DNA of 9,346 nucleotides. Source: Sandaracinomonas sp041180785. GTDB taxonomy: Bacteria; Bacteroidota; Bacteroidia; Cytophagales; Spirosomataceae. The stretch is taken from contig JBEGQV010000237.1 of NCBI GenBank assembly GCA_041180785.1, positions 1-9,346 of the forward strand, in the 5' to 3' direction. Within the stretch, counting starts at the first letter, position 1. Every line of letters starts with the position of its first letter. Position numbers and translations under genes: made by a program. The notes beneath the pieces were generated by a model, which had not been told where the DNA came from, searched no databases, and was given only the letters and a program-made list of their open reading frames with translations. This document shows positions 1 through 6,461 of the stretch, one piece after another.

Positions 1-1382
1 GGTTTTGGATTGGAAAGTTTTCCTGAAATCAAGCCATAATTTTCGGGATCCTCTGGAAGAATAGCTAATTCATATTTGTCCGTTGAATCTTGTTCGATGC
101 TGATAAAAGCGTTTTTATCAAATATAAGTTTACTTTTTTCTTGAGGTAAGATTTTAGCAGGGATGATGAGTTTATTTCTATAGGTGTTAAGAATTACCTG
201 ATTAGGTTTTAAATTAGTTTTGTGAACAGAATCTTTTTTGAAATAGATTTTATCAATGTTCCACGATGCAATGGGTTTTTCAAAATCAATTTGAATTGAA
301 TCAGTCGGAGAGATGGTACCATTTGGTTTTGGGTAAGTGTTAAAGTTAAAAAGTTGTCGAACAACTTTTTCTTTTTTATTGGGCTCTCTAAATTTTGATT
401 TTACCTTGAACAACTTAGTTCTTCCTAATGAATCGACCGTTTGTAAGTTTAAATACAAGGTGTCGCTTGCAGGTAAGTTGGCTTTAAACAATCGAACGTT
501 TTGTTTGTTTTCTATTTGATAGACGTAGGTTTGATTTGGATTTGATGGAGAGGAAATACGAACGTCTTTCACTCCTCGATTAAATTCATATAAAATCGAT
601 TTGGCGGTAGTGGTGGTTTTCTGAATCTTCAGGGAATCGGGATTTTGAATGCTTATTTTAAAATCTTTTTGGGTTATGCTTGTTTGTAAGTCAATAAATT
701 TTTCTGAAATAATATCATAGGCTTCTTTGTTGGTATTGACAAGTAGGTTATTATTGACATCAATAAAACTGCTCATAAAATATTTACCTGCGGCAATATT
801 TTCTAAGTGGTAATTTCCGGAAGTATCTGTTTTGGTGAAATAATAAGGTTTTGTTTTGTCGATGGCCAGCGTATCGCTGTAAGGATACAGTGCTACCAAT
901 GCATTGTCCACTTTTTTATCGTTTTCTAAAAATGAGACATGCCCTTTGATCGACAAGGAATCAATGAGTTCTCCCGTACTAAATACCAGTTTTACATTTT
1001 TTGCAATGTTATGTTCAGAAATATCGCTAACGGCATTTCTAAAATTAAAGGTATACGTTGTGTTTTTTTGAAGTGCAGAATCCAACACGATACTTAATCC
1101 TTTCGGATTTATTTTTGTTTCAAAAAATCCGATGGAAGGAGTTACCAATAATTCTTGATTTACATTTTTGATATCCACATATTCATTGAAAAGTAATTCA
1201 ATTTTTTTTCCTGAATAATTTTTACTTTTTAATGCGGGTATGGATGATACAATGGTTGGGGCTAAAGTATCTTTTTTTCCACCGGGAGGTGCGGCCACTT
1301 GCGCACAGCTTGATACCATCAATTGGTAGAACATCACGATGCTAATAATCAAAAGCGCATGTATTAACCGAAATTTATGCAT
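1..1382 (-). CDS. Ig-like (Big_5) domain lipoprotein, C-terminus beyond window edge
   Basis: An open frame of 460 codons runs from the ATG at 1382 to the window edge without a stop, so the protein is C-terminally incomplete here. The start MHKFRLIHALLI is followed by a hydrophobic segment and a lipobox V-S-S-C with Cys26, which predicts a signal peptidase II lipoprotein. After the Cys comes AAPPGGKKDTLAPTIV, a beginning common in Bacteroidota Big_5 Ig-like proteins. Residues about 38-136 look like a Big_5 Ig-like domain (LLFNEYVDIKN, TTYTFNFRNAVSD, KLVFSTGE). Residues about 145-215 look like a carboxypeptidase-regulatory or Cna-B-like beta fold (IKGHVSF, TDTSGNYHLENIAAGKYF). A further Ig-like unit appears near 350-440. 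The ATG lies inside the end of the methyltransferase gene (8-nt overlap, ATGCATAA), so it is probably translationally coupled. Its function is unknown; an envelope structural or binding role is inference. No catalytic motif is visible. Confidence 0.88.
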   Translation of the reverse strand, partial: MHKFRLIHALLIISIVMFYQLMVSSCAQVAAPPGGKKDTLAPTIVSSIPALKSKNYSGKKIELLFNEYVDIKNVNQELLVTPSIGFFETKINPKGLSIVLDSALQKNTTYTFNFRNAVSDISEHNIAKNVKLVFSTGELIDSLSIKGHVSFLENDKKVDNALVALYPYSDTLAIDKTKPYYFTKTDTSGNYHLENIAAGKYFMSSFIDVNNNLLVNTNKEAYDIISEKFIDLQTSITQKDFKISIQNPDSLKIQKTTTTAKSILYEFNRGVKDVRISSPSNPNQTYVYQIENKQNVRLFKANLPASDTLYLNLQTVDSLGRTKLFKVKSKFREPNKKEKVVRQLFNFNTYPKPNGTISPTDSIQIDFEKPIASWNIDKIYFKKDSVHKTNLKPNQVILNTYRNKLIIPAKILPQEKSKLIFDKNAFISIEQDSTDKYELAILPEDPENYGLISGKLSNPK

Positions 1383-2256
1383 GTTCAAAGATGTATAAAT
1401 TGCTGGAATAATTCCCATGAAAAATAAATGCTTTTAAATTCGAAAAAGCACCAGTAATTAAGGAGGAAATTAACTTTTTATTTCCACTTTGGTATTCATT
1501 GCTTAACAAACTAATATAAAAACTATCAAACAATAAGCCCCTGGTCTTTGTTAATTTGAATCCATTTTTATTGGCAAGTAGTTCAATGGATTTAGGGGTA
1601 AAGTGGTGTATATGTCGTGGTACATCATAAGCCGCCCAATAGGCTTTAAACTTTTCTGCATCATGCGATTTAGGATTCGGCAGAGCGAGCAATAATTTAC
1701 CGTCTTGTTTGAGATGTGATTTAAAGAACTCAAAATACTGGTCGAGCTCATATACATGTTCTAACACATGCCACAGGCTAATGATTTGAAATGTTTCATC
1801 CGCTTTTATTTCTTCCAAATGATTAACGATTTTCGCACCGGTATTTTTTCTTGCTTGTTCTGCTGTTTTGAGATCCAATTCCATTCCAGATACCTTCCAC
1901 CCTGCTTGCTTACACGCTTGTAAAAAGTGCCCGTTTCCGCATCCAATATCTAGCAGTTCTTTAGATTTTTGATAAGGTTGAATCCAATTGGTTTTTTGTT
2001 TTAAGGTAATTGTTCTTACCCAGTGGTATAATGTATTGATGAGCCCTTCACTCGTGTTGGAATGTGAAATATAATTTTCCGATTGGTAATATTTTCCGGC
2101 TTCTTCTGCAGAGGGCCTCGGGTTTGTAAAGAGAAAATCACAATTCCTGCATTGCACGATTTTGAAGTATTCTCCAGAAACGGTGTAATCTTTTGCTTCC
2201 AAAAAGGATTCAATATGTTGACTTTGACATACTGGGCAATTGCTGATGATTTCCAT
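1375..2256 (-). CDS. Zinc-ribbon class I SAM-dependent methyltransferase
   Basis: This 293-residue protein has an N-terminal Cys4 zinc-ribbon-like element (C7-x2-C10 and C36-x2-C39) followed by a Rossmann methyltransferase of the Methyltransf_23/COG2227 type. SAM motif I is LLDIGCGNGHF at 101-111, the acidic residue ending strand 2 is in GMELD (124-128), and LWHVLEHVYELDQYF (161-175) is the motif typical of this family. The later segment YDVPRHIHHFTP (210-221) is also common in this group. The substrate is not known. I chose the ATG at 2256, one base after the mnmG stop, because the protein then begins just before the zinc ribbon. An in-frame ATG at 2307 would add 17 residues unlike the family and overlap mnmG by 50 nt. 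Its position after mnmG suggests, without proving, a link to RNA or envelope glycan modification. Confidence 0.9.
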   Translation of the reverse strand: MEIISNCPVCQSQHIESFLEAKDYTVSGEYFKIVQCRNCDFLFTNPRPSAEEAGKYYQSENYISHSNTSEGLINTLYHWVRTITLKQKTNWIQPYQKSKELLDIGCGNGHFLQACKQAGWKVSGMELDLKTAEQARKNTGAKIVNHLEEIKADETFQIISLWHVLEHVYELDQYFEFFKSHLKQDGKLLLALPNPKSHDAEKFKAYWAAYDVPRHIHHFTPKSIELLANKNGFKLTKTRGLLFDSFYISLLSNEYQSGNKKLISSLITGAFSNLKAFIFHGNYSSNLYIFEHA

Positions 2257-2257
2257 A

Positions 2258-4117
2258 TTATCTTCCCATGAACAAAAGTAAGATCGAAATGTCAGATGCG
2301 GAAACACCTGAGATTCGACTTGCTTGTCCGATGGTTTGGGGTTTTATATTTTTTAACTTAATGCGAGACTCGGTGGATAGCGTTTTAATTTTATCGTAAT
2401 CAAAATTTGAAGGGATCGATAGGTCTTCCATGGCCTTCATTTTTTCTACCATTTTTCGTTCCTTATCAATATAGCTTTCATATTTCACAACAATTTCTAC
2501 TTGCTCGATTTCATCCGCTGCATATTTTTTTATAATGGGTGCGATGGTTTCATGTTGCATCAAATGTTCCATTGTTAGATCGGATCTTTTTAAGAAGTTG
2601 ATGAGTGGAGCACCTTCCCTTATCGTACTTACCCCGATGTTTTCCAACCAAGGATTTGCTTCTGCTGGTTTTAATTTTGTCCCTTGTAACTCTTCAATTA
2701 ATTGGGCAACATGTTGTTTTTTCTGTTGGAAGGTGTCGTATCTGAATTGATCGGCTAATCCTAATTGATAACCCTTTTCGGTTAATCGCTCATCGGCATT
2801 ATCTTGTCGCAGGAGCGTTCTAAATTCAGCTCTAGATGTAAACATTCGATAGGGTTCATCCGTTCCTTTATTGATTAAATCATCTATTAATACGCCGATA
2901 TAGGCTTCGGACCTTGACAGCGTAAAAGGATGTAATTGATGCGTATGTTGATGGGCATTGATACCTGCTATGAGTCCCTGACAAGCGGCTTCTTCATATC
3001 CTGTGGTTCCATTGATTTGTCCTGCAAAGAATAATCCTTCAACCAGTTTTGTTTCTAGAGTTGATTGCAATTGTGTTGGCGGAAAATAATCGTATTCGAT
3101 CGCGTATCCTGGTCGGAACATTTTCGCTTTTTCAAATCCCGGAATTAATTGAATGGCTTCAAATTGAATTTCTTCTGGAAGGGAAGTTGAGAAGCCATTG
3201 ACATAAATTTCTACGGTGTTCCATCCTTCCGGTTCTACAAATATTTGGTGACTTGTTTTATCTGCGAATCGGTTAATTTTATCTTCTACAGACGGACAAT
3301 AACGCGGACCCAATCCTTTGATTCGTCCGGCGAACATGGGAGATTTATCAAACCCTTTGCGTAAAACTTCGTGAACTTTTTCGTTGGTATGCGTGATCCA
3401 ACAAGAGCGTTGCTCTTGTATAGGTTGCTTACTTAAATAAGAAAAACTACTCGGGTTCTCATCTCCCTTTTGTTCTTCCATGGCATCGTAATTCAGGCTT
3501 CTGCCATCTACTCTTGGGGGTGTACCGGTCTTCATGCGACCAGCTTCAAAACCTAAAGCAACCAATTGTTCCGTTAATCCCACTGCATTTGGCTCTGCCA
3601 TTCTTCCCCCGCCAAAACTTTTTTCGCCGATATGGATTAAACCATTTAAGAAAGTACCATTTGTTAGCACGACCGATGGCGCATTGAATTGCATTCCCAT
3701 CCGCGTAATGACCCCTGTTACTTTGTTTTTTGAAGTGATTAATTGTTGTACTGAATCTTGCCAAAAATCAACATTCAAATTTTCTTCTAATGCCAAACGC
3801 CACTCTTCTGCAAAACGCATGCGATCCGATTGGCATCTTGGTGACCACATGGCAGGTCCTTTTGATCGATTCAACATGCGGAATTGAATCATGGTTTTGT
3901 CTGAGATCATTCCCGACATCCCTCCCAGCGCATCGATTTCTCGTACGATTTGTCCTTTCGCCACGCCACCCATGGCAGGGTTGCACGACATCTGTGCAAT
4001 CGTCTGCAGGTTCATCGTAATCAATAAAACCTTCGAGCCCATTTTTGCCGCAGCATTTGCTGCTTCGCATCCTGCGTGTCCCGCTCCTACTACTATGACG
4101 TCGTAATGATATTGCAT
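2258..4117 (-). CDS. mnmG: tRNA uridine-5-carboxymethylaminomethyl(34) synthesis enzyme MnmG
   Basis: MnmG (GidA) is the FAD-dependent partner of the GTPase MnmE. Together they install the (carboxymethyl)aminomethyl group on U34 of tRNAs reading split codon boxes, using methylene-tetrahydrofolate. The protein has 619 residues, close to the usual length of about 620-630. It shows the FAD dinucleotide-binding motif GAGHAGCEAA at 11-20, NPAMGGVAKGQIVREIDALGG starting at 46, GTFLNG at 154-159, the conserved cysteine in CPSVEDK at 274-280, and a GQINGTTGYEEAACQG block at 366-381 carrying the second conserved Cys379. The C-terminal MnmE/tRNA-binding helical region ends in TIGQASRISGVSASDI. Nothing is missing. 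The gene follows ybeY after 27 nt, a gap occupied by a parS palindrome, and the methyltransferase gene follows after 1 nt. Its mRNA leader would fold the palindrome into a hairpin about 7 nt before the AUG. Confidence 0.98.
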   Translation of the reverse strand: MQYHYDVIVVGAGHAGCEAANAAAKMGSKVLLITMNLQTIAQMSCNPAMGGVAKGQIVREIDALGGMSGMISDKTMIQFRMLNRSKGPAMWSPRCQSDRMRFAEEWRLALEENLNVDFWQDSVQQLITSKNKVTGVITRMGMQFNAPSVVLTNGTFLNGLIHIGEKSFGGGRMAEPNAVGLTEQLVALGFEAGRMKTGTPPRVDGRSLNYDAMEEQKGDENPSSFSYLSKQPIQEQRSCWITHTNEKVHEVLRKGFDKSPMFAGRIKGLGPRYCPSVEDKINRFADKTSHQIFVEPEGWNTVEIYVNGFSTSLPEEIQFEAIQLIPGFEKAKMFRPGYAIEYDYFPPTQLQSTLETKLVEGLFFAGQINGTTGYEEAACQGLIAGINAHQHTHQLHPFTLSRSEAYIGVLIDDLINKGTDEPYRMFTSRAEFRTLLRQDNADERLTEKGYQLGLADQFRYDTFQQKKQHVAQLIEELQGTKLKPAEANPWLENIGVSTIREGAPLINFLKRSDLTMEHLMQHETIAPIIKKYAADEIEQVEIVVKYESYIDKERKMVEKMKAMEDLSIPSNFDYDKIKTLSTESRIKLKNIKPQTIGQASRISGVSASDISILLLFMGR

Positions 4118-4124
4118 ATGCTTG

Positions 4125-4144
4125 AATGTTTCACGTGAAACATT
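4125..4144. other. parS centromere-like ParB-binding site (copy 1, intergenic)
   Basis: The sequence AATGTTTCACGTGAAACATT is a perfect 20-bp palindrome. Its inner 16 bp (4127-4142) match exactly the canonical chromosomal parS consensus TGTTTCACGTGAAACA known from Bacillus and conserved across phyla. It fills nearly all of the 27-nt gap between the ybeY stop (4145-4147) and the mnmG ATG (4117). By family knowledge ParB binds such sites near oriC, spreads as a CTP clamp and recruits SMC. Binding here is inferred. In RNA it would also form a hairpin in the mnmG leader. Confidence 0.9.
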
Positions 4145-4564
4145 TTAAACTAAATTCAAATGTGTAAGGTAATAATCTTCCTTGGAGCGCATAAGTTGCT
4201 GCTCTTCGATTTTTTTATCTTTGTAACCAAGTAAGTGCAGTAATCCATGCACCATCACTCGATATAATTCTGTTTTTTCAGATTGTAAAGAGGAACCATT
4301 TTCCTTTACGCGATCAAACGAAATGTAAATATCTCCTTCTACGATTGTCGGATTGTCGGATTGATCAAAGGTGATGATATCAGTTAAGGTATTGTGATTC
4401 AAATATTGTTGGTTCATCTCCAGCAAATAACTATCTGAACAGAAAACATAATTTAGTTCACCTATTTTTTTGCCCTCCTCCTTGGCTACATTTTGAAGCC
4501 AAGATTTGATTTCGCGCTTTTTGTTAAGCGGCACCCGAATATCTTCTTCGAAAAAATGAATCAT
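4145..4564 (-). CDS. ybeY: Endoribonuclease YbeY (16S rRNA maturation factor)
   Basis: YbeY is a small metal-dependent endoribonuclease for 16S rRNA 3'-end maturation and ribosome quality control in the cytoplasm. The 139-residue protein contains the UPF0054 hallmarks LNYVFCSDSYLLEMNQQYLNH, TDIITFD, GDIYISFDRV, and the metal-binding motif VHGLLHLLGYKDK. The first two ligand histidines of HxxxHxxxxxH are present and the third is replaced by Asp, a variant I recall from Bacteroidota YbeY proteins. I chose ATG 4564 (MIHFFEED), which matches the family's usual beginning. A TTG at 4582 in the same frame would add only six residues. It lies 23 nt after the yraN stop and upstream of mnmG, so co-transcription is likely. 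A possible own promoter lies in the gap. Confidence 0.95.
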   Translation of the reverse strand: MIHFFEEDIRVPLNKKREIKSWLQNVAKEEGKKIGELNYVFCSDSYLLEMNQQYLNHNTLTDIITFDQSDNPTIVEGDIYISFDRVKENGSSLQSEKTELYRVMVHGLLHLLGYKDKKIEEQQLMRSKEDYYLTHLNLV

Positions 4565-4579
4565 AATATTTGCAAACCG

Positions 4580-4587
4580 CAAATTTA
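4580..4587 (-). promoter_or_regulatory. Possible -7 box for ybeY-mnmG
   Basis: On the minus strand TAAATTTG fits the Bacteroidota -7 consensus TAnnTTTG and sits in the yraN-ybeY gap, 15 nt before the ybeY ATG. The best -33 candidate is a TTG 23 nt upstream, at the long end of the accepted spacing. The motif is short and expected by chance in AT-rich DNA, so this is tentative. Confidence 0.3.
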
Positions 4588-4938
4588 CTAAAAAGCATCC
4601 TTGAAATGTTCAATTTCGAAATGTTTTGTAAAAAAAGTAATTGCAATGATATCAAATTGTATGTTTCCGCGCCAATTATGTTCATATTGGTAGACATTTG
4701 CAGCAGAATGGATGAGGTTTATTTTTTCTTTGGTTACTTGTGTTTCTGGATGTATACCATTTTTGTGTTTGAGTGATTTTACTTCCACAAAAATGATGAA
4801 GTCGGACTTTTTTACAATTAAATCCACTTCTGCCTTCCCTCTTCGATAATTTTTATCAAGTAGTTGGTAGTTTTTTTCCAGTAAAAAATTTGCAGCAATC
4901 TCCTCTGCTTGCTTACCTTGCACAAGATGTTTAGCCAT
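4588..4938 (-). CDS. yraN: YraN family (UPF0102) predicted nuclease-fold protein
   Basis: This 116-residue protein begins MAKHLVQGKQAEEIAANFLLEKNY and continues with YRRGKAEVDLIV and IIFVEVKS. That is the PD-(D/E)xK-like core of UPF0102/YraN: a Glu in helix 1, the Asp of EVD and the E-x-K of EVK. The fold resembles Holliday-junction resolvases, but no reaction is firmly established for the family, so a nuclease role is inference. The length is usual for the family (about 115-125). I chose ATG 4938 because an in-frame TTG at 5076 would add 46 unrelated residues lying antisense to lipB. It leads the minus-strand run yraN-ybeY-mnmG and is transcribed divergently from lipB, with 66 nt between the two starts. 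Confidence 0.92.
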   Translation of the reverse strand: MAKHLVQGKQAEEIAANFLLEKNYQLLDKNYRRGKAEVDLIVKKSDFIIFVEVKSLKHKNGIHPETQVTKEKINLIHSAANVYQYEHNWRGNIQFDIIAITFFTKHFEIEHFKDAF

Positions 4939-4943
4939 TGTTG

Positions 4944-4951
4944 TATCTTTG
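4944..4951 (+). promoter_or_regulatory. Candidate -7 box of the lipB promoter
   Basis: TATCTTTG matches TAnnTTTG, the -7 element of the Bacteroidota primary sigma factor. A CTTG ending at 4920 lies 23 nt upstream and could be a weak -33 element. Transcription would begin near 4957, leaving a leader of about 48 nt that includes the hairpin at 4978-4997. No promoter is needed downstream, because the exonuclease gene overlaps lipB. Confidence 0.45.
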
Positions 4952-4956
4952 TTGCT

Positions 4957-4964
4957 CAAATGTA
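4957..4964 (-). promoter_or_regulatory. Candidate -7 box of the yraN promoter
   Basis: The minus strand reads TACATTTG, again matching TAnnTTTG, and would start transcription near 4951, about 12 nt before the yraN ATG. I see no good TTTG at the -33 spacing. It lies only 5 bp from the candidate lipB -7 box on the opposite strand, so the two promoters would interfere or share a regulator. Confidence 0.4.
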
Positions 4965-4977
4965 AAGACAAGTAAAA

Positions 4978-4997
4978 AAGAAGCCTAACAGCTTCTT
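4978..4997 (-). terminator. Terminator-like hairpin in the yraN/lipB divergent gap
   Basis: AAGAAGC and GCTTCTT form a perfect 7-bp stem with a 6-nt loop. Read on the minus strand, the 3' arm runs into six T residues, the shape of an intrinsic terminator. No minus-strand gene lies immediately upstream, so it could stop antisense transcription coming from inside lipB, or attenuate a distal yraN promoter. On the plus strand the same stem would form in the lipB leader, ending 7 nt before its ATG, where it could limit ribosome access. Confidence 0.45.
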
Positions 4998-5004
4998 GAT
5001 AAGT

Positions 5005-5748
5005 ATGGAGAAGAATAAAAATGTTCAGTTTGTTGATATTGGCCATGTTGCTTACAAGGAGACTTGGGATTTCCAAGAGGCATTGTTGGCCTTTGTGTCA
5101 AACATTAAATTGGACAATCGGGGTCGAACTGCCGACGAGATGACCCCAACCCCCAATTATCTCTTGTTTTGCGAACACCCTCATGTCTATACGCTTGGAA
5201 AAAGCGGAAATGAAGGACATTTATTACTTCAACCGGCTTTTCTAGAACAAATTGGGGCCAGTTACTTTAAAATAAATCGTGGTGGCGACATTACCTATCA
5301 CGGACCAGGACAATTAGTCGGATATCCTATTTTAGATCTTGAAAATTTTACTACGGATATTCATTTGTATTTACGGACACTTGAGGAAGTAATCATACAA
5401 TCTTGCCAACATTTTGGCCTACATGCTGGCCGTGTGGATAATTTAACAGGAGTTTGGATTGACCCAGACTCTCCCCAAAAAAGAAAAATTTGTGCCATGG
5501 GTGTAAAGGCTTCTCGGTGGATCACCATGCATGGATTTGCGCTTAATCTAAATACCGATTTAAGCTATTTTCAGCACATTGTACCCTGTGGTATTCAAGA
5601 ATATGGAGTTACATCGCTAGCAAAGGAATTAGGCCATTCCGTTGACGAAAAGCTAGTAAAAGATCTTGTTTTGCAAAAAATGCAACAATTGTTTGAAATG
5701 GAGATTGTAAATGTTTCACGTGAAACATTAGAAAGAAGTTTGTCATGA
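5005..5748 (+). CDS. lipB: Octanoyl-[acyl-carrier-protein]:protein N-octanoyltransferase LipB
   Basis: LipB moves octanoyl groups from acyl carrier protein to lipoyl domains of 2-oxoacid dehydrogenases and GcvH. LipA (not in this window) then inserts sulfur. The 247-residue protein shows the signature RGGDITYHGPGQLVGYPILDL (from 92), the catalytic lysine K168 in ICAMGVKASRWITMHGFALN, and the acyl-carrying cysteine C195 in VPCGI. The catalytic pair is therefore intact. I chose ATG 5005; an in-frame TTG at 4996 would add three residues. The C-terminal tail is longer than in the enterobacterial enzyme (about 213 residues), and residues 236-242 (NVSRETL) are encoded by an embedded parS palindrome. 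The stop overlaps the next start as ATGA, which implies translational coupling with the exonuclease gene. Confidence 0.97.
   Translation: MEKNKNVQFVDIGHVAYKETWDFQEALLAFVSNIKLDNRGRTADEMTPTPNYLLFCEHPHVYTLGKSGNEGHLLLQPAFLEQIGASYFKINRGGDITYHGPGQLVGYPILDLENFTTDIHLYLRTLEEVIIQSCQHFGLHAGRVDNLTGVWIDPDSPQKRKICAMGVKASRWITMHGFALNLNTDLSYFQHIVPCGIQEYGVTSLAKELGHSVDEKLVKDLVLQKMQQLFEMEIVNVSRETLERSLS
5710..5729. other. parS centromere-like ParB-binding site (copy 2, inside lipB)
   Basis: This is an exact second copy of the 20-bp palindrome found at 4125-4144, with the canonical 16-bp parS TGTTTCACGTGAAACA at 5712-5727. It is located in the last codons of lipB, in the variable tail beyond the catalytic domain, where the coding cost is probably low. 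A 20-bp identity between one intergenic and one coding copy is not explained by protein conservation, which supports a DNA-level function. ParB binding is inferred from the exact consensus match. Confidence 0.9.
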
Positions 5749-6461
5749 AAGTCATCAAAAACACCTTATTTATCGATATCGAGACGGCAAGCGGGAAGTC
5801 GGATTTTAGCATGCTCTCTCCTAAAATGCAGGCTTTATGGATGAGGAAAGCAAAAACGTTGCCAAACCCGAATCAATTGTCGATAGAAGATTTGTATTTT
5901 GAGCGCGCGGGATTATATGCAGAGTTTGGAAAAATTATCTGTATTGGAATGGGTTTTTTGTATCACGACAAAGAGCACGGATTGTCGTTTAAAGTAAAGA
6001 CTATCGCAAGTGATGATGAATTTGATTTATTAAAAGAGTTTATTGATTTTGTCAATCGTACGTACAAAAACAAAGAATTAAGCCTTGTGGCGCACAATGG
6101 TAAGGAGTTTGACTTTCCATATTTATGTCGACGAATGCTTGTTCATGCGCTTGAAATCCCTAAACAATTGCAATTAGCTGGCAAGAAACCTTGGGAAGTC
6201 GTGCATTTGGATACCATGGAATTGTGGAAATTTGGCGACCGAAAAGCCTATACTTCTTTAGAATTATTAACAGAAATTTTGGGAATTGGTGAGGCGAAAT
6301 CGACTTTATCGGGCGACAAGGTGAATGAAACCTATTATCGAAAAAAAGATTTAACAGCCATTGCAACCTATTGTAAGGAAGATGTTGTTTTAGTGGCTCA
6401 ACTTTTTCTTCGGTTTAATTTTCAAAAACAAGTTGAGCCACAAAACATTATTAGCATTTAA
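5745..6461 (+). CDS. Predicted 3'-5' exonuclease, PolB exonuclease-like (DEDDy)
   Basis: The 238-residue protein has the arrangement of the DNA_pol_B_exo2 family of RNase H-fold 3'-5' exonucleases. Motif I is LFIDIETASG with D11 and E13, motif II is AHNGKEFDFPYLCRR with N118 and D123, and motif III is ATYCKEDV with Y209 and D213, giving a complete DEDDy metal-binding set. No polymerase domain is attached, so it acts alone or with partners, probably in DNA repair or nucleic-acid turnover; the true substrate is unknown. Its ATG overlaps the lipB stop (ATGA), so it is likely translated from the lipB mRNA. Its stop TAA at 6459-6461 directly abuts the stop of the convergent PglD-like gene. A 12-bp inverted repeat lies in its last 70 bases. 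Confidence 0.9.
   Translation: MKVIKNTLFIDIETASGKSDFSMLSPKMQALWMRKAKTLPNPNQLSIEDLYFERAGLYAEFGKIICIGMGFLYHDKEHGLSFKVKTIASDDEFDLLKEFIDFVNRTYKNKELSLVAHNGKEFDFPYLCRRMLVHALEIPKQLQLAGKKPWEVVHLDTMELWKFGDRKAYTSLELLTEILGIGEAKSTLSGDKVNETYYRKKDLTAIATYCKEDVVLVAQLFLRFNFQKQVEPQNIISI
6393..6441. repeat. 12-bp inverted repeat at the convergent gene end
   Basis: GTGGCTCAACTT at 6393-6404 is perfectly complementary to AAGTTGAGCCAC at 6430-6441, with a 25-nt spacer. With a one-base bulge the stem can continue three further T-A pairs. It lies wholly inside the exonuclease gene, 20 nt before its stop and just beyond the 3' end of the opposite gene. No T-tract follows on either strand, so it is not a classical intrinsic terminator. 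It could mark or protect mRNA ends of the two convergent transcripts. Confidence 0.6.

Noticed and set aside
337..519. 60-codon plus-strand open frame in the first kilobase
   Set aside because: It is antisense to the continuous lipoprotein frame and shows no protein-like pattern.
2257..2307. Longer methyltransferase start at ATG 2307
   Set aside because: It would add 17 residues unlike the family and overlap mnmG by 50 nt. ATG 2256 starts just before the zinc ribbon.
3401..3419. 8-bp hairpin ACAAGAGC/GCTCTTGT within mnmG
   Set aside because: It lies in well-conserved coding sequence, has no T-tract, and a short stem of this kind is expected by chance.
3534..3887. 117-codon plus-strand open frame opposite mnmG
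   Set aside because: It is antisense to a strongly conserved gene, has no recognisable domain and no promoter, so it is a shadow of mnmG.
4565..4582. TTG start for ybeY at 4582
   Set aside because: It adds six residues that overlap a promoter-like box; ATG 4564 matches the family's usual N-terminus.
4939..5076. Longer YraN from the in-frame TTG at 5076
   Set aside because: The extra 46 residues are antisense to lipB, cross the promoter region and are not part of the UPF0102 family.
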